Below are positions 51,756 to 63,638 of a stretch of 64,000 nucleotides of DNA, in pieces. The stretch is from positions 1,198,341,475 to 1,198,405,474 of the forward strand of contig NC_056737.1 of NCBI RefSeq assembly GCF_019279795.1. The letters are read 5' to 3'. The DNA is from Protopterus annectens. Its lineage: Eukaryota; Chordata; Ceratodontiformes; Protopteridae. The first letter of the stretch is position 1. Each line of letters opens with the position of its first letter. The notes under the pieces were generated by a model, which saw only the letters and a list, made by a program, of their open reading frames with translations, had not been told where the DNA came from and did not search any database. The translations under genes and the position numbers were made by a program.

Positions 51756-54700
51756 CTGGTGGTTCAAATGTAGAGAAACTTGGCATGTCTGCTTCTAGAT
51801 TACCTCCACTGACTTCTCTTATGGTTACAGTGCATCGCATCATTAATGCTTTCTGACTACCTCCACTAACTTCTCTTATGGTTACAGTGCATCGCATCAT
51901 TACTGCTTCTTCATTACCTCCACTGACGTCTCTTATGGTTACAGTGCATCGCATCATTAATGCTTCTTGATTACCTTCACTGACATCTCTTATGGTTACA
52001 GTGCATCGCATCATTAATGCTTCTTGATTACCTCCACTGACTTCTCTTATGGTTGCAGTGCATCGCATCATTAATACTTCTTGATTACCTCCACTGACTT
52101 CTCTTATGGTTACAGTGCATCACATCATTAATGCTTCTTGATTACCTCCACTGACTTCTTATGGTTACAGTGCATCGCATCATTAATGCTTCTTGATTAC
52201 CTCCACTGACGTCACTTATGGTTACATTGCATCGCATCATTAATACTTCTTGATTACCTCCACTGACTTCTCTTATGGTTGCAGTGCATCGCATCATTAA
52301 TGCTTCTTGATTACCTCCACTGACTTCTCTTATGGTTACAGTGCATCGCCTCATTAATGCTTCTTGATTATCTCCACTGACTTCTCTTATGGTTACAGTG
52401 CATCGCATCATTACTGCTTCTTGATTACCTCCACTGACGTTTCTTATGGTTACAGTGCATCGCATCATTAATGCTTCTTGATTACCTCCACTGACGTCAC
52501 TTATGGTTACAGTGCATCACATCATTAATGCTTCTTGATTACCTCCACTGACTTCTCTTATGGTTACAGTGCATTGCATCATTAATGCTTCTTGATTACC
52601 TCCATTGACTTCTCTTATGGTTACAATGCATCGCATCATTAATGCTTCTTGATTACCTCCACTGACTTCTCTTATGGTTACAGTGCATCACATCATTAAT
52701 GCTTCTTGATTACCTCCACTGACGTCTCTTATGGTTACAGTGCATCGCATCATTAATGCTTTCTGACTACCTCCACTAGCTTCTCTTATGGTTAAAGTAG
52801 ATCGCATCATTAATGCCTCTTGATTACCTCCACTGACTTCTCTTATGGTTACAGTGCATCGCATCATTAATGCTTCTTGATTACCTCCACTGACTTCTCT
52901 TATGGTTACAGTGCATCGCATAATTAATGCTTCTTGATTACCTCCACTGACTTCTCTTATGGTTACAGTGCATCACATCATTAATGCTTCTTCACTACCT
53001 CCACTGATGGTTACCGTGCATCGCATCATTAATGCTTCTTGACTACCTCCACTGACATCTCTTATGGTTACAATGCATCGCATCATTAATGCTTCTTGAT
53101 TACCTCCACTGACTTCTTATGGTTACAGTGCAACGCATCATTAATGCCCCTTGATTACCTCCACTGACGTCTCTTATGGTTACAGTGCATCGCATCATTA
53201 ATGCTTCTTGATTACCTCCACTGACATCTCTTATGGTTACAGTGCATCGCATCATTAATGGTTCTTGATTACCACCACTGACTTCTCTTATGGTTACCGT
53301 GCATCGCATCATTAATGCTTCTTGATTACCTCCACTGACTTCTTATGGTTACAGTGCAACGCATCATTAATGCCTCTTGATTACCTCCATTGACTTCTCT
53401 TATGGTTACAGTGCATCGCATCATTAATACTTCTTGATTACCTCCACTGACTTCTCTTATGGTTACAGTGCATCACATCATTAATGCTTCTTGATTTCCT
53501 CCACAAACTTCCCTTATGGTTACAGTGCATCGCATCATTACGGCTTCTTGATTACCTCCACTGACGTCTCTTATGGTTACAGTGCATCGCATCATTAATG
53601 CTTCTTGATTACCACCACTGACGTCTCTTATGGTTACAGTGCATCGCATCATTAATGCTTCTTGATTACCTCCACTGACTTCTCTTATGGTTACAGTGCA
53701 TCGCATCATTAATGCTTCTTGATTACCACCACTGACATCACTTATGGTTACATTGCATCGCATCATTAATGCTTCTTGATTACCTCCATTGACTTCTCTT
53801 ATGGTTACAGTGCATCACATCATTAATGCTTCTTGATTACCTCCACTGACTTCTCTTATGGCTACAGTGCATCACATCATTAATGCTTCTTGATTACCAC
53901 CACTGACTTCTCTTATGGTTACAGTGCATCACATCATTAATGCTTCTGGATTACCTCCAATGACTTCTCTTATGGTTACAGTGCATCACATCATTAATGC
54001 TTCTTGATTTCCTCCACTGACTTCTCTTATGATTACAGTGCATCGCATCATTAATGCTTCTTGATTTCCTCCATTGACTTCTCTTATGGTTACAGTGCAT
54101 CGCATCATTAATGCTTCTTGATTTCCTCCACTGACTTCTCTTATGGTTACAGTGCATCGCATCATTAATGCCTCTTGATTATCTCCACTGACTTCTCTTA
54201 TGGTTAGAGCGCATCGCATCATTAATACTTCTTGATTACCTCCACTGACTTCTCTTATGGTTACAGCGCATCGCATCATTAATGCTTCTTGATTACCTCC
54301 ACCGACTTCTCTTATGGTTACAGTGCATCGCATCATTAATGCTTCTTGATTTCCTCCATTGACTTCTCTTATGGTTACAGTGCATCGCATCATTAATGCT
54401 TCTTGATTACCTCCACTGACGTCTCTTATGGTTACAGTGCATCGCATCATTAATGCTTCTTGATTACCTCCACTGCCGTCTCTTATGGTTACAGTGCATC
54501 GCATCATTAATGCTTCTTGATTACCTCCACTGACTTCTCTTATGGTTACAGTGCATCGCATCATTAATACTTCTTGATTACCTCCACTGACTTCTCTTAT
54601 GGTTACAGTGCATCGCATCATTATTACTTCTAGATTACCTCCACTGACTTCTCTTATGGTTACAGTCAATCGCATCATTAATGCTTCTTGATTACCTCCA

Positions 54701-57700
54701 CTGACTTCTCTTATGGTTACAGTGCATCGCATCATTAATGCTTCTTGATTACCTCCACTGACGTCTCTTATGGTTACAGTGCATTGCATCATTAATGCTT
54801 CTTGATTACCTCCACTGACTTCTCTTATGGTTACAGTGCATCACATCATTAATGCTTCTTGATTACCTCCAGTGACTTCTCTTACGGTTACAGTGCATCA
54901 CATCATTAATGCTTCTTGATTACCTCCAGTGACTTCTCTTACGGTTACAGTGCATCGCATCATTAATGCTTCTTGATTACCTCCACTGACGTCTCTTATG
55001 GTTACAGTGCATCGCATCATTAGTACTTCTTGATTACCTCCACTGACTTCTCTTATGGTTACATTGCATCGCATCATTAATGCTTCTTGATTACCTCCAT
55101 TGACTTCTCTTATGGTTACAGTGCATCGCATCATTAATGCTTCTTGATTACCTCCACTGACATCTCTTATGGTTACAGTGCATCGCATCATTAATGCTTC
55201 TTGATTACCTCCACTGGCTTCTCTTATGGTTACAGTGCATCACATCATTAATGCTTCTTGATTACCTCCACTGACTTCTCTTATGGTTACAGTGCATCGC
55301 ATCATTAATGCTTCTTGATTACCTCCACTGACGTCTCTTATGGTTACAGTGCATCGCATCATTAATACTTCTTGATTACCTCCACTGACTTCTCTTATGG
55401 TTACATTGCATCGCATTATTAATGCTTCTTGATTACCTCCATTGACTTCTCTTATGGTTACAGTGCATCTCATCATTAATGCTTCTTGATTACCTCCACT
55501 GATGTCTCTCATGGTTACAGTGCATCACATCATTAATGCTTCTTGATTACCTCCACTGACTTCTCTTATGGTTACAGTGCATCGCATCATTAATGCTTCT
55601 TGATTACCTCCACTGACTTCTCTTATGGTTACAGTGCATCGCATCATTAATGCTTCTTGATTACCTCCACTGACTTCTCTTATGGTTACAGTGCATCGCA
55701 TCATTAATGCTTCTTGATTCCCTCCACTGACTTCTCTTATGGTTACAGTGCATCGCATCATTAATGCTTCTTGATTACCTCCACTGACTTCTCTTATGGT
55801 TACAGTGCATCGCATCATTAATGCTTCTTGATTGCCTCCACTGACGTCTCTTATGGTTACAGTGCATCGCATCATTAATGCCTCTTGATTACCTCCACTG
55901 ACTTCTCTTATGGTTACAGTGCATCGCATCATTAATGCCTCTTGATTACCTCCACTGACATTTCTTATGGTTACAGTGCATCGCATCATTAATGCTTCTT
56001 GATTACCTCCACTGATGTCTCTTATGGTTACAGCGCATCGCATCATTAATGCTTTTTGATTACCTCCACTGACTTCTCTTATGGTTACAGTGCATCGCAT
56101 CATTAATGCTTCTTGATTACCTCCACTGACTTCTCTTATGGTTACAGTGCATCGCATCATTAATGCTTCTTGATTACCTCCACTGACTTCTCTTATGGTT
56201 ACAGTGCATCGCATCATTAATGCTTCTTGATTACCTCCACTGACTTCTCTTATGGTTACAGTGCATCGCATCATTAATGCTTCTTGATTACCTCCACTGA
56301 CTTCTCTTATGGTTACAGTGCATCGAATCATTAATGCTTCTTGATTACCTCCACTGACTTCTCTTATGGTTACAGTGCATCGCATCATTAATGCTTCTTG
56401 ATTACCTCCACTGACTTCTCTTATGGTTACAGTGCATCGCATCATTAATGCTTCTTGATTACCTCCACTGACTTCTCTTATGGTTACAGTGCATCACATC
56501 ATTAATGCCTCTTGATTACCTCCACTGACTTCTCTTATGGTTACAGTGCATCGCATCATTAATGTTTCTTTATTACCTCCACTGACTTCTCTTATGGTTA
56601 CAGTGCATCGCATCATTAATGCTTCTTGATTACCTCCACTGACTTCTCTTATGGTTACAGTGCATCGCATCATTAATGCTTCTTGATTACCTCCACTGAC
56701 TTCTCTTATGGTTACAGTGCATCGCATCATTAATGCTTCTTGACTACCTCCACTGACTTCTCTTATGGTTACAGTGCATCGCATCATTAATGCTTCTTGA
56801 TTACCTCCACTGACTTCTCTTATGGTTACAGTGCATCGCATCATTACTGCTTCTTGATTACCTCCACTGACGTTTCTTATGGTTACAGTGCATCGCATCA
56901 TTAATGCTTCTTGATTACCTCCACTGACGTCTCTTATGGTTACAGTGTATCACATTATTAATGCTTCTTGATTACCTCCACTGACTTCTTATGGTTACAG
57001 TGCATCGCATCATTAAAACTTCTTGATTACCTCCACTGACTTCTCTTATGGTTACAGTGCATCGCATCATTAATGCCTCTTGATTACCTCCACTGACGTC
57101 TCTTATGGTTACAGTGCATCACATCATTAATTCTTCTTGATTACCTCCACTGACTTCTTATGGTTACAGTGCATCGCATCATTAATACTTCTTGTTTACC
57201 TCCACTGACTTCTCTTATGGTTGCAGTGCATCGCATCATTAATACTTCTTGATTACCTCCACTGACTTCTCTTATGGTTACAGTGCATCACATCATTAAT
57301 GCTTCTTGACTACCTCCACTGTCTTCTCTTATGGTTACAGTGCATCGCATCCTGCATGCTTCTTGATTACCTCTACTGACTTCTCTTATGGTTACAGTGC
57401 ATCGCATCATTAATGCTTCTTGATTACCTCCACTGACGTCACTTATGGTTACATTGCATCGCATCATTAATGCCTCTTGATTACCTCCACTGACTTCTCT
57501 TATGGTTACAGTGCATCGCATCATTAATGCTTCTTGATTACCTCCACTGACCTCTATTATGGTTACAGTGCATCACATCATTAATGCTTCTTGATTACCT
57601 CCACTGACTTCTGTTATGGTTACAGTGCATCGCATCATTAATGCTTCTTGATTGCCTCTACTGACTTCTCTTATGGTTACAGCGCATCGCATCATTAATG

Positions 57701-59915
57701 CTTCTTGATCACCTCCACTGACTTCTCTTATGGTTACAGTTCATCGCATCATTAATGCTTCTTGATTACCTCCACTGACTTCTCTTATGGTTACAGTGCA
57801 TCACATCATTAATGCTTCTTGATTACCTCCACTGACGTCTCTTATGGTTACAGTGTATCACATCATTAATGCTTCTTGATTACCTCCACTGACTTCTTAT
57901 GGTTACAGTGCATCACATCATTAATGCTTCTTGATTACCTCCACTGACTTCTCTTATGGTTACAGTGCATCGCATCATTAATGCCTCTTGATTACCTCCA
58001 CTGACGTCTCTTATGGTTACAGTGCATCACATCATTAATTCTTCTTGATTTCCTCCACTGACTTCTCTTATGGTTACAGTGCATCGCATCATTAATACTT
58101 CTTGATTACCTCCGCTGACTTCTCTTATGGTTGCAGTGCATCGCATCATTAATACTTCTTGATTACCTCCACTGACTTCTCTTATGGTTATAGTAACATC
58201 ACATCATTAATGCTTCTTGACTACCTCCACTGACTTCTCTTATGGTTACAGTGCATCGCATCATGCATGCTTCTTGATTACCTCCACTGACTTCTCTTAT
58301 GGTTACAGTGCATCGCATCATTAATGCCTCTTGATTACCTCCACTGACTTCTTTTATGGTTACAGTGCATCGCATCATTAATGCTTCTTGATTACCTCCA
58401 CTGACTTCTCTTATGGTTACAGTGCATCACATCATTAATGCTTCTTGATTACCTCCACTGACTTCTCTTATGGTTACAGTGCATCGCATCATTAATGCTT
58501 CTTGATTACCTCCACTGACTTCTCTTATGGTTACAGTGCATCACATCATTAATGCTTCTTGATTACCTCCACTGACTTCTCTTATGGTTACAGTGCATCA
58601 CATCATTAATGCTTCTTGATTACCTCCACTGACTTCTCTTATGGTTACAGTGCATCGCATCATTAATGCTTCTTGATTACCTCCACTGACTTCCCTTATG
58701 GTTACAGTGCATCGCATCATTAATGCTTCTTGATTACCACCACTGACTTCTCTTATGGTTACAGTGCATCGCATCATTAATGCTTCTTGATTACCTCCAC
58801 TGACTTCTCTTATGGTTACAGTGCATCGCATCATTAATGCCTCTTGATTACCTCCACTGACTTTTCTTATGGTTACAGTGCATCGCATCATTAATGCTTC
58901 TTGATTACCTCCAGTGACTTCTCTTATGGTTACAGTGCATCACATCATTAATGCTTCTTGATTACCTCCACTGACTTCTCTTATGGTTACAGTGCATCAC
59001 ATCATTAATGCTTCTTGATTACCTCCACTGACTTCTCTTATGGTTACAGTGCATCACATCATTAATGCTTCTTGATTACCTCCAGTGACTTCTCTTATGG
59101 TTACAGTGCATCACATCATTAATGCTTCTTGATTACCACCACTGACTTCTCTTATGGTTACAGTGCATCGCATCATTAATGCTTCTTGATTACCTCCACT
59201 GACTTCTCTTATGGTTACAGTGCATTGCATCATTAATGCTTCTTGATTACCTCCACTGATGTCTCTTATGGTTACAGTGCATCGCATCATTAATGCTTCT
59301 TGATTACCTCCATTGACTTCTCTTATGGTTACAGTGCATCGCATCATTAATGCTTCTTGATTACCTCCACTGACGTCCCTTATGGTTACAGTGCATCGCA
59401 TCATTAATGCTTCTTGATTTCCTCCACTGACTTCTCTTATGGTTACAGTGTATCACATCATTAATGCTTCTTGATTACCTCCACTGACTTCTCTTATGGT
59501 TACAGTGCATCACATCATTAATGCTTCTTGATTGCTTCCACTGACTTCTCTTATGGTTACAGTGTATCACATCATTAATGCTTCTTGATTACCTCCACTG
59601 ACTTCTCTTATGGTTACAGTGCATCGCATCATTAATGCTTCTTGATTACCACCACTGACTTCTCTTATGGTTACAGTGCATCGCATCATTAATGCTTCTT
59701 GATTACCACCACTGACGTCACTTATGGTTACATTGCATCGCATCATTAATGCTTCTTGATTACCTCCACTGACTTCTCTTATGGTTACAGTGTATCACAT
59801 CATTAATGCTTCTTGATTACCTCCACTGACTTCTCTTATGGTTACAGTGCATCACATCATTAATGCTTCTTGATTACCTCCACTGACTTCTCTTATGGTT
59901 ACTGTGCATCGCATC
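51756..59915. repeat. 57-bp satellite array, about 143 copies
   Basis: The unit on the + strand runs TTCTTGATTACCTCCACTGA, CTTCTCTTATGGTTACAGTG, CATCGCATCATTAATGC. On the minus strand one frame reads MMRCTVTIREVSGGNQEAL, and because 57 is 19 codons this frame can stay open for up to 306 residues. About half a dozen units carry a 2-bp deletion (CTTCTTATGG) that breaks the frame, and other small indels occur. Common variants are CATCAC for CATCGC and TGACGTC/TGACATC/TGATGTC at one position. Higher-order duplications are visible (see findings). The array is flanked by unrelated sequence and I do not call it a gene. Confidence 0.97.
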
Positions 59916-60097
59916 GTTAATTCACTTTTCCTTTCCTTTTTGTTTGTTACACTTCCCCCCTCCCTTGATAATAGCAATTCTCTAGCTCCTCTCTGTCTTT
60001 TCTCCTCCCTGAAATTCAAATTGCTATCTGCTCTCTCTCTCTTCCATATGATCCATATACTTGTACTATCCTGATATCCCTCATCCATTACTAACAT

Positions 60098-60317
60098 TTA
60101 TTTATTTATTTATTTATTTATTTATTTTACATTTGTTGACCAGGAAAGTCCGACTGGGTATATGCCCATTTTCAGAGGAGGCCCGGGGAGAAAAGCTCCA
60201 TATATTCAGACATATGAGATTTACATAATATAAGAGTACAATCTAGCATATCAGATGAGAAAAAAAACAGTACAATTCTAGTAAAGACACAGTTCAACAG
60301 TAAACATGTAAAATGTA
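60098..60317 (-). mobile_element. L2-like LINE 3' tail
   Basis: The left end is TATTTATTTATTTATTTTAC, ATTTGTTGACCAGGAAAGTC, GCCCATTTTCAGAGGAGGCC, the same tail as 16755 and 48713. About 150 bp of A-rich 3' untranslated sequence follows before a CR1 copy begins. Confidence 0.85.
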
Positions 60318-61598
60318 ACATGTAAAGCCACGGAAAGATTTATCATGGAGATGATCAGTAGAGATATAATAAATCTCCAGACACTGAATCCAACCCAGTT
60401 TGGTTTCGTCAAGGGCAGATCATGCCTACACAGCCTGATGGACTTCTTTGAGAAGGTCACCAAAGCAATGGATGAGGGCAAAATAGTTCACGCTGCCTAC
60501 CTTGACCTGGCCAAGGCATTTGATACAGTACTCCACTCGGACATTGCTGACAAACTCAGGAGCTTAGGTACAAATCCATATGTCACCCAGTGGATAGTCA
60601 ACTGGCTCACAGATAGGACCCAGAATGTTAGAATTGGGGAGTCCACCTCTACAAAGAGGCCAGTCACAAGTGCAGTCCCTCAGGGATCAGTGCTTGGACT
60701 GCTCCTTTTTGCTATTTACTTCTCAGAAGTCAAGACCAATGTCAGTGGTCTCTGGCATCCTAAATTTGCAGATGATTGCAAATTAGGAACTGTCATTGAA
60801 TCCCACACTGACACAAATGTCCTCCAGGAGGGGCTGACACAGAAAAACAACTGATGTCAGAGTCATGGACTAAAACTAAATGCCAAGAAATGCTTGAAAG
60901 TATCCTTTGGAAAGTCATCCATCCCTGATAACTATCATATTGACAACACACCTCTTAGAGTTGACCCAATAGTCAGGAACTTAGGGACACATATAGATAG
61001 TATTCTAGCCTTTGACCATCAGTTGTCTACAGTGGCAAGGAAATCATTCTATGTTGCGCAATTTAGAAACAAAGGTATATCATCTAAGTCCAAGGAAGTC
61101 ATTGTTCCACTGTATATGGCATTCGTCAGACCTATCATTGAGTACAATAACCCCGTTGGTATGTACCTAACCAGGCATGTCCAACAATTGGAATGTCCAG
61201 AGATGCTTCTCACTAAAAGAATACAGGGAGTAAGTAAAATGTCCTTTGCAGACCACCTCAAGTCCCTATCCATGTATTCTGACTCCTACAAGCTTTTAAG
61301 GGGAGACCTATCCCTGGCATACAGAGCATTGTCAGACCCCACTCTGATGGACCTCCTACATCTCCACAAAACAAACAGCACCAGAATTACCCATTCTAAA
61401 GATTTAAACCTTACCTGTGATATGAATAGGACCTGCTGGAGAGATAGGTTTGTATCCCAGAGACTACCCCGGCTATGGAACAGGCTCCCCATCCATGTGA
61501 AGCAGAGTTCCTCCCTAACCCAATTCAAGTGCAACTTGGACAACTGGATGGGAAACCGGAAATTCATCCCTGGTTTGGCACCTATGTCTCTGATGTAA
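60318..61598 (+). pseudogene. CR1 ORF2 partial RT with one stop codon
   Basis: The frame reads IMEMISRDIINLQTLNPTQF, GFVKGRSCLHSLMDFFEKV, HAAYLDLAKAFDTVLHSDIA (motif A), TSAVPQGSVLGLLLFAIYFS (motif B) and PKFADDCKLGTVIESHTD (motif C). A TGA at 60852 replaces the tryptophan seen in the other copies (NNW-CQ). The same frame then continues: RPIIEYNNPVGMYLTRHVQQ, RTCWRDRFVSQRLPRLWNRL and DNWMGNRKFIPGLAPMSLM. In MYLTRHVQQLECPEMLLTKR, RP.KYLTKR of the other copies is changed. Without the stop and the 5' truncation it would be the best-preserved CR1 RT here. Confidence 0.92.
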
Positions 61599-61750
61599 AC
61601 GGGTAACCTGTAAATGGTTCATCTCCCAGGCCCATGCTTGCACTTATCAAGGGTATCAGAACTTGTCAGAGATGTAGGATGTATGGCTAGGCTTAAAAAG
61701 GCCTTTGTGGTCATTAGCCTAGTAAACACCTGTGAACCTAGGAACATCAT
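60318..61750 (+). mobile_element. CR1-like LINE, 5'-truncated, nearly intact RT frame
   Basis: The copy starts in the RT domain and keeps one reading frame to the ORF2 end, with a single nonsense codon. The 3' untranslated part reads GGCTAGGCTTAAAAAGGCCT, GTGGTCATTAGCCTAGTAAA and ends CACCTGTGAACCTAGGAACA, a decayed terminal repeat. It belongs to the same subfamily as the 2628-2895 fragment. Confidence 0.93.
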
Positions 61751-62190
61751 CATGCTTGTTACTCTCCTGATATTCCCACACTGTCACCTGTTAGTAGTCT
61801 GCCTTTTCTCTTCCCCTACTAACATGCCCAGACTGCTTCCTACATTCTGATTCCTTCTAGCAAACATCCGTAAACTCACTGCTCTTCTACTACTGTTACA
61901 GTCATCTGCCTCATTCATTATTATATTCGCATGCCCACACTCCCTACTATCTGTCCTACCGCTGTACTCTGCTTCACTACTAGCCTCTCCTCATTTCTCC
62001 TTTAGTAACACCTTCATACTCTTGACTACCTGTCCTTCCTTTATCTGTCCGTACTGTGTCCTGCTACTTCTCACCCCTCCACCCTTATTAACACCTCCAT
62101 ACCCTTATCTTTCTTTCCTCCTCCTTGATATGCCCGTATTCTGTCCTATTATCTCTCACCTCTCTTCCTCATACTGTCCTAGGATGCTGT
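61751..62190. repeat. Pyrimidine-rich, loosely repetitive stretch
   Basis: Phrases such as CTACTAACATGCCCAGACTG, TTAGTAACACCTTCATACTC, TTATTAACACCTCCATACCC and TGATATGCCCGTATTCTGTC recur at roughly 90-130 bp. This suggests an old degenerate tandem repeat on a C/T-rich strand. No gene is seen. Confidence 0.5.
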
Positions 62191-62386
62191 GAGTCAGAAG
62201 GAATGATTAACTCAATAAGAAATAAGACTCTGATGGTTACAGGGAAGTGAGATAAGAAGATCCCAAAAAGTTTCTGCCTTTTGACTTGTATGTGTGGTTC
62301 ATAGTTTCCATTTTCCCTGGTGACATGTCTATTCCTCATTTACCTGGCAGTGACTTCCTCCTCACTTTCTCTCTCCCTTTCTCCAG

Positions 62387-62410
62387 CGTGAGCTGATCTG
62401 TAAAGCAAAT
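62387..62410 (+). other. Candidate 24-nt microexon
   Basis: CTCTCTCCCTTTCTCCAG ends at 62386 and GTAAGT starts at 62411, so strong acceptor and donor sites enclose 24 nt. Of the three frames only one is open and reads RELICKAN in phase 0. I do not recognise the gene. It lies in the longest transposon-poor part of the window, which would fit an exon in a gene with very large introns. Chance occurrence is possible. Confidence 0.35.
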
Positions 62411-63638
62411 GTAAGTTCTAGAAATGTTTTAACGAGTGATCTAAGTTACTATGAAGTAACACAAACAGGCTATGATGTCAGTGTCTGTTACATCACTTTC
62501 TGTTGTGTGTGACCACTAAACTGTTTGCTGATGCTCCCTGTACTGTGTCTGCTTACTGAACCCTACATTAACGAGTATCTTCCCATGGAGTGATTGGGCC
62601 AACACTTGTCAGTCATCTTCATCTTTACGAAGAAGAACTGGTCCTTGACTGTTCAGTCACTCTAAGATCCTCAGAGGACTTTCTGGTGCCTCAGCTGCTA
62701 GCCAAAGAAAAGCTTTCAGCTATACAATGGAAAGTTTTGCCGCTGTGCAAGACGCCAAGTTCAAAATGGCTGTGCATTTTGAAAAGCTTATTGCTTGTTT
62801 TATAACTTGGACCTAGCTGCAGGTTCAAACTTTTGTAACTCTGTCACATTTAATATTGTTACCTTATATAAGAATGATAACTTTCTCAAAGCACATCAGT
62901 GATGTCAATATTTTAACACCTCAGGTTTTGTAAGCTCAGTCGCTCATCAACTCTGCATACTTCTTTACATGGCTAACCTTTTACAATTTTTATTAAAATT
63001 AGACAAAAATACAAAAATAATGTTTTCTTCTCTGTGCCTTTCTTCACCATATCTATTAGCTATTCCCTGTTCCAGTCCTGAGCCAATTTGCTGCACCCTA
63101 CTGAGTCCCCCAATATGGAGGGAACAGTCGACCAGGTGCTATCATCCAGGCAACCATGGTAGTTGTTTATGTCCTTGCTGGCATCCCAGCAATCATGGCA
63201 CTGTAATTATTGCCCTAGTGCCTTCCCTGGGCAGAAGGACATGTGATCTGCACTATAATCCATGTTTGCACTGTAGGCTGCTGCCAGGTGGCAGCTTGTT
63301 GGGCTGAAGGTGCAATCTAGGTGCCACATTTGTATCTGACAGCCCTCCATCAAGAGATGGTGACAATCCATGACCTATTCTAACTCCTTCCTCCCAGAAT
63401 GACCATTACCATATTCCCCATTCCAGCTCCAATAGATGTCCATGCTTTTAACTGAACCCAGATCACCTGGGCTGTAGCTGGGGGCAGGGGGGGGGCTTTA
63501 TTAAAACATGCAATTAGAGCTGGCAAAATGTACAAATGATTACACTGCACATTTCTATAAAAGTCAAACAAATGCAATATGCAGAAGATGAGTCTGTAGA
63601 TGTGGCTGTCTATGTCTGTGTACATGATCAGCAAATAG
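62411..63638. other. Unassigned, transposon-poor sequence
   Basis: I recognise no repeat family here. Two + strand frames (62590-62805 and 62969-63307) have no conserved features that I can identify. A G run lies near 63488. Confidence 0.45.

Noticed and set aside
53986-56445. 268- and 306-codon repeat proteins as real genes
   Set aside because: They are pieces of the 57-bp satellite; units with 2-bp deletions break the frame repeatedly. Kept only as a finding.
51756-59915. CRISPR-like array
   Set aside because: Units are contiguous with no unique spacers, and the context is a vertebrate-type genome.
62590-63307. Two + strand open frames of 71 and 112 codons
   Set aside because: No homologous motif is recognised and the compositions look like non-coding DNA; the second contains duplicated CATGG-type phrases.
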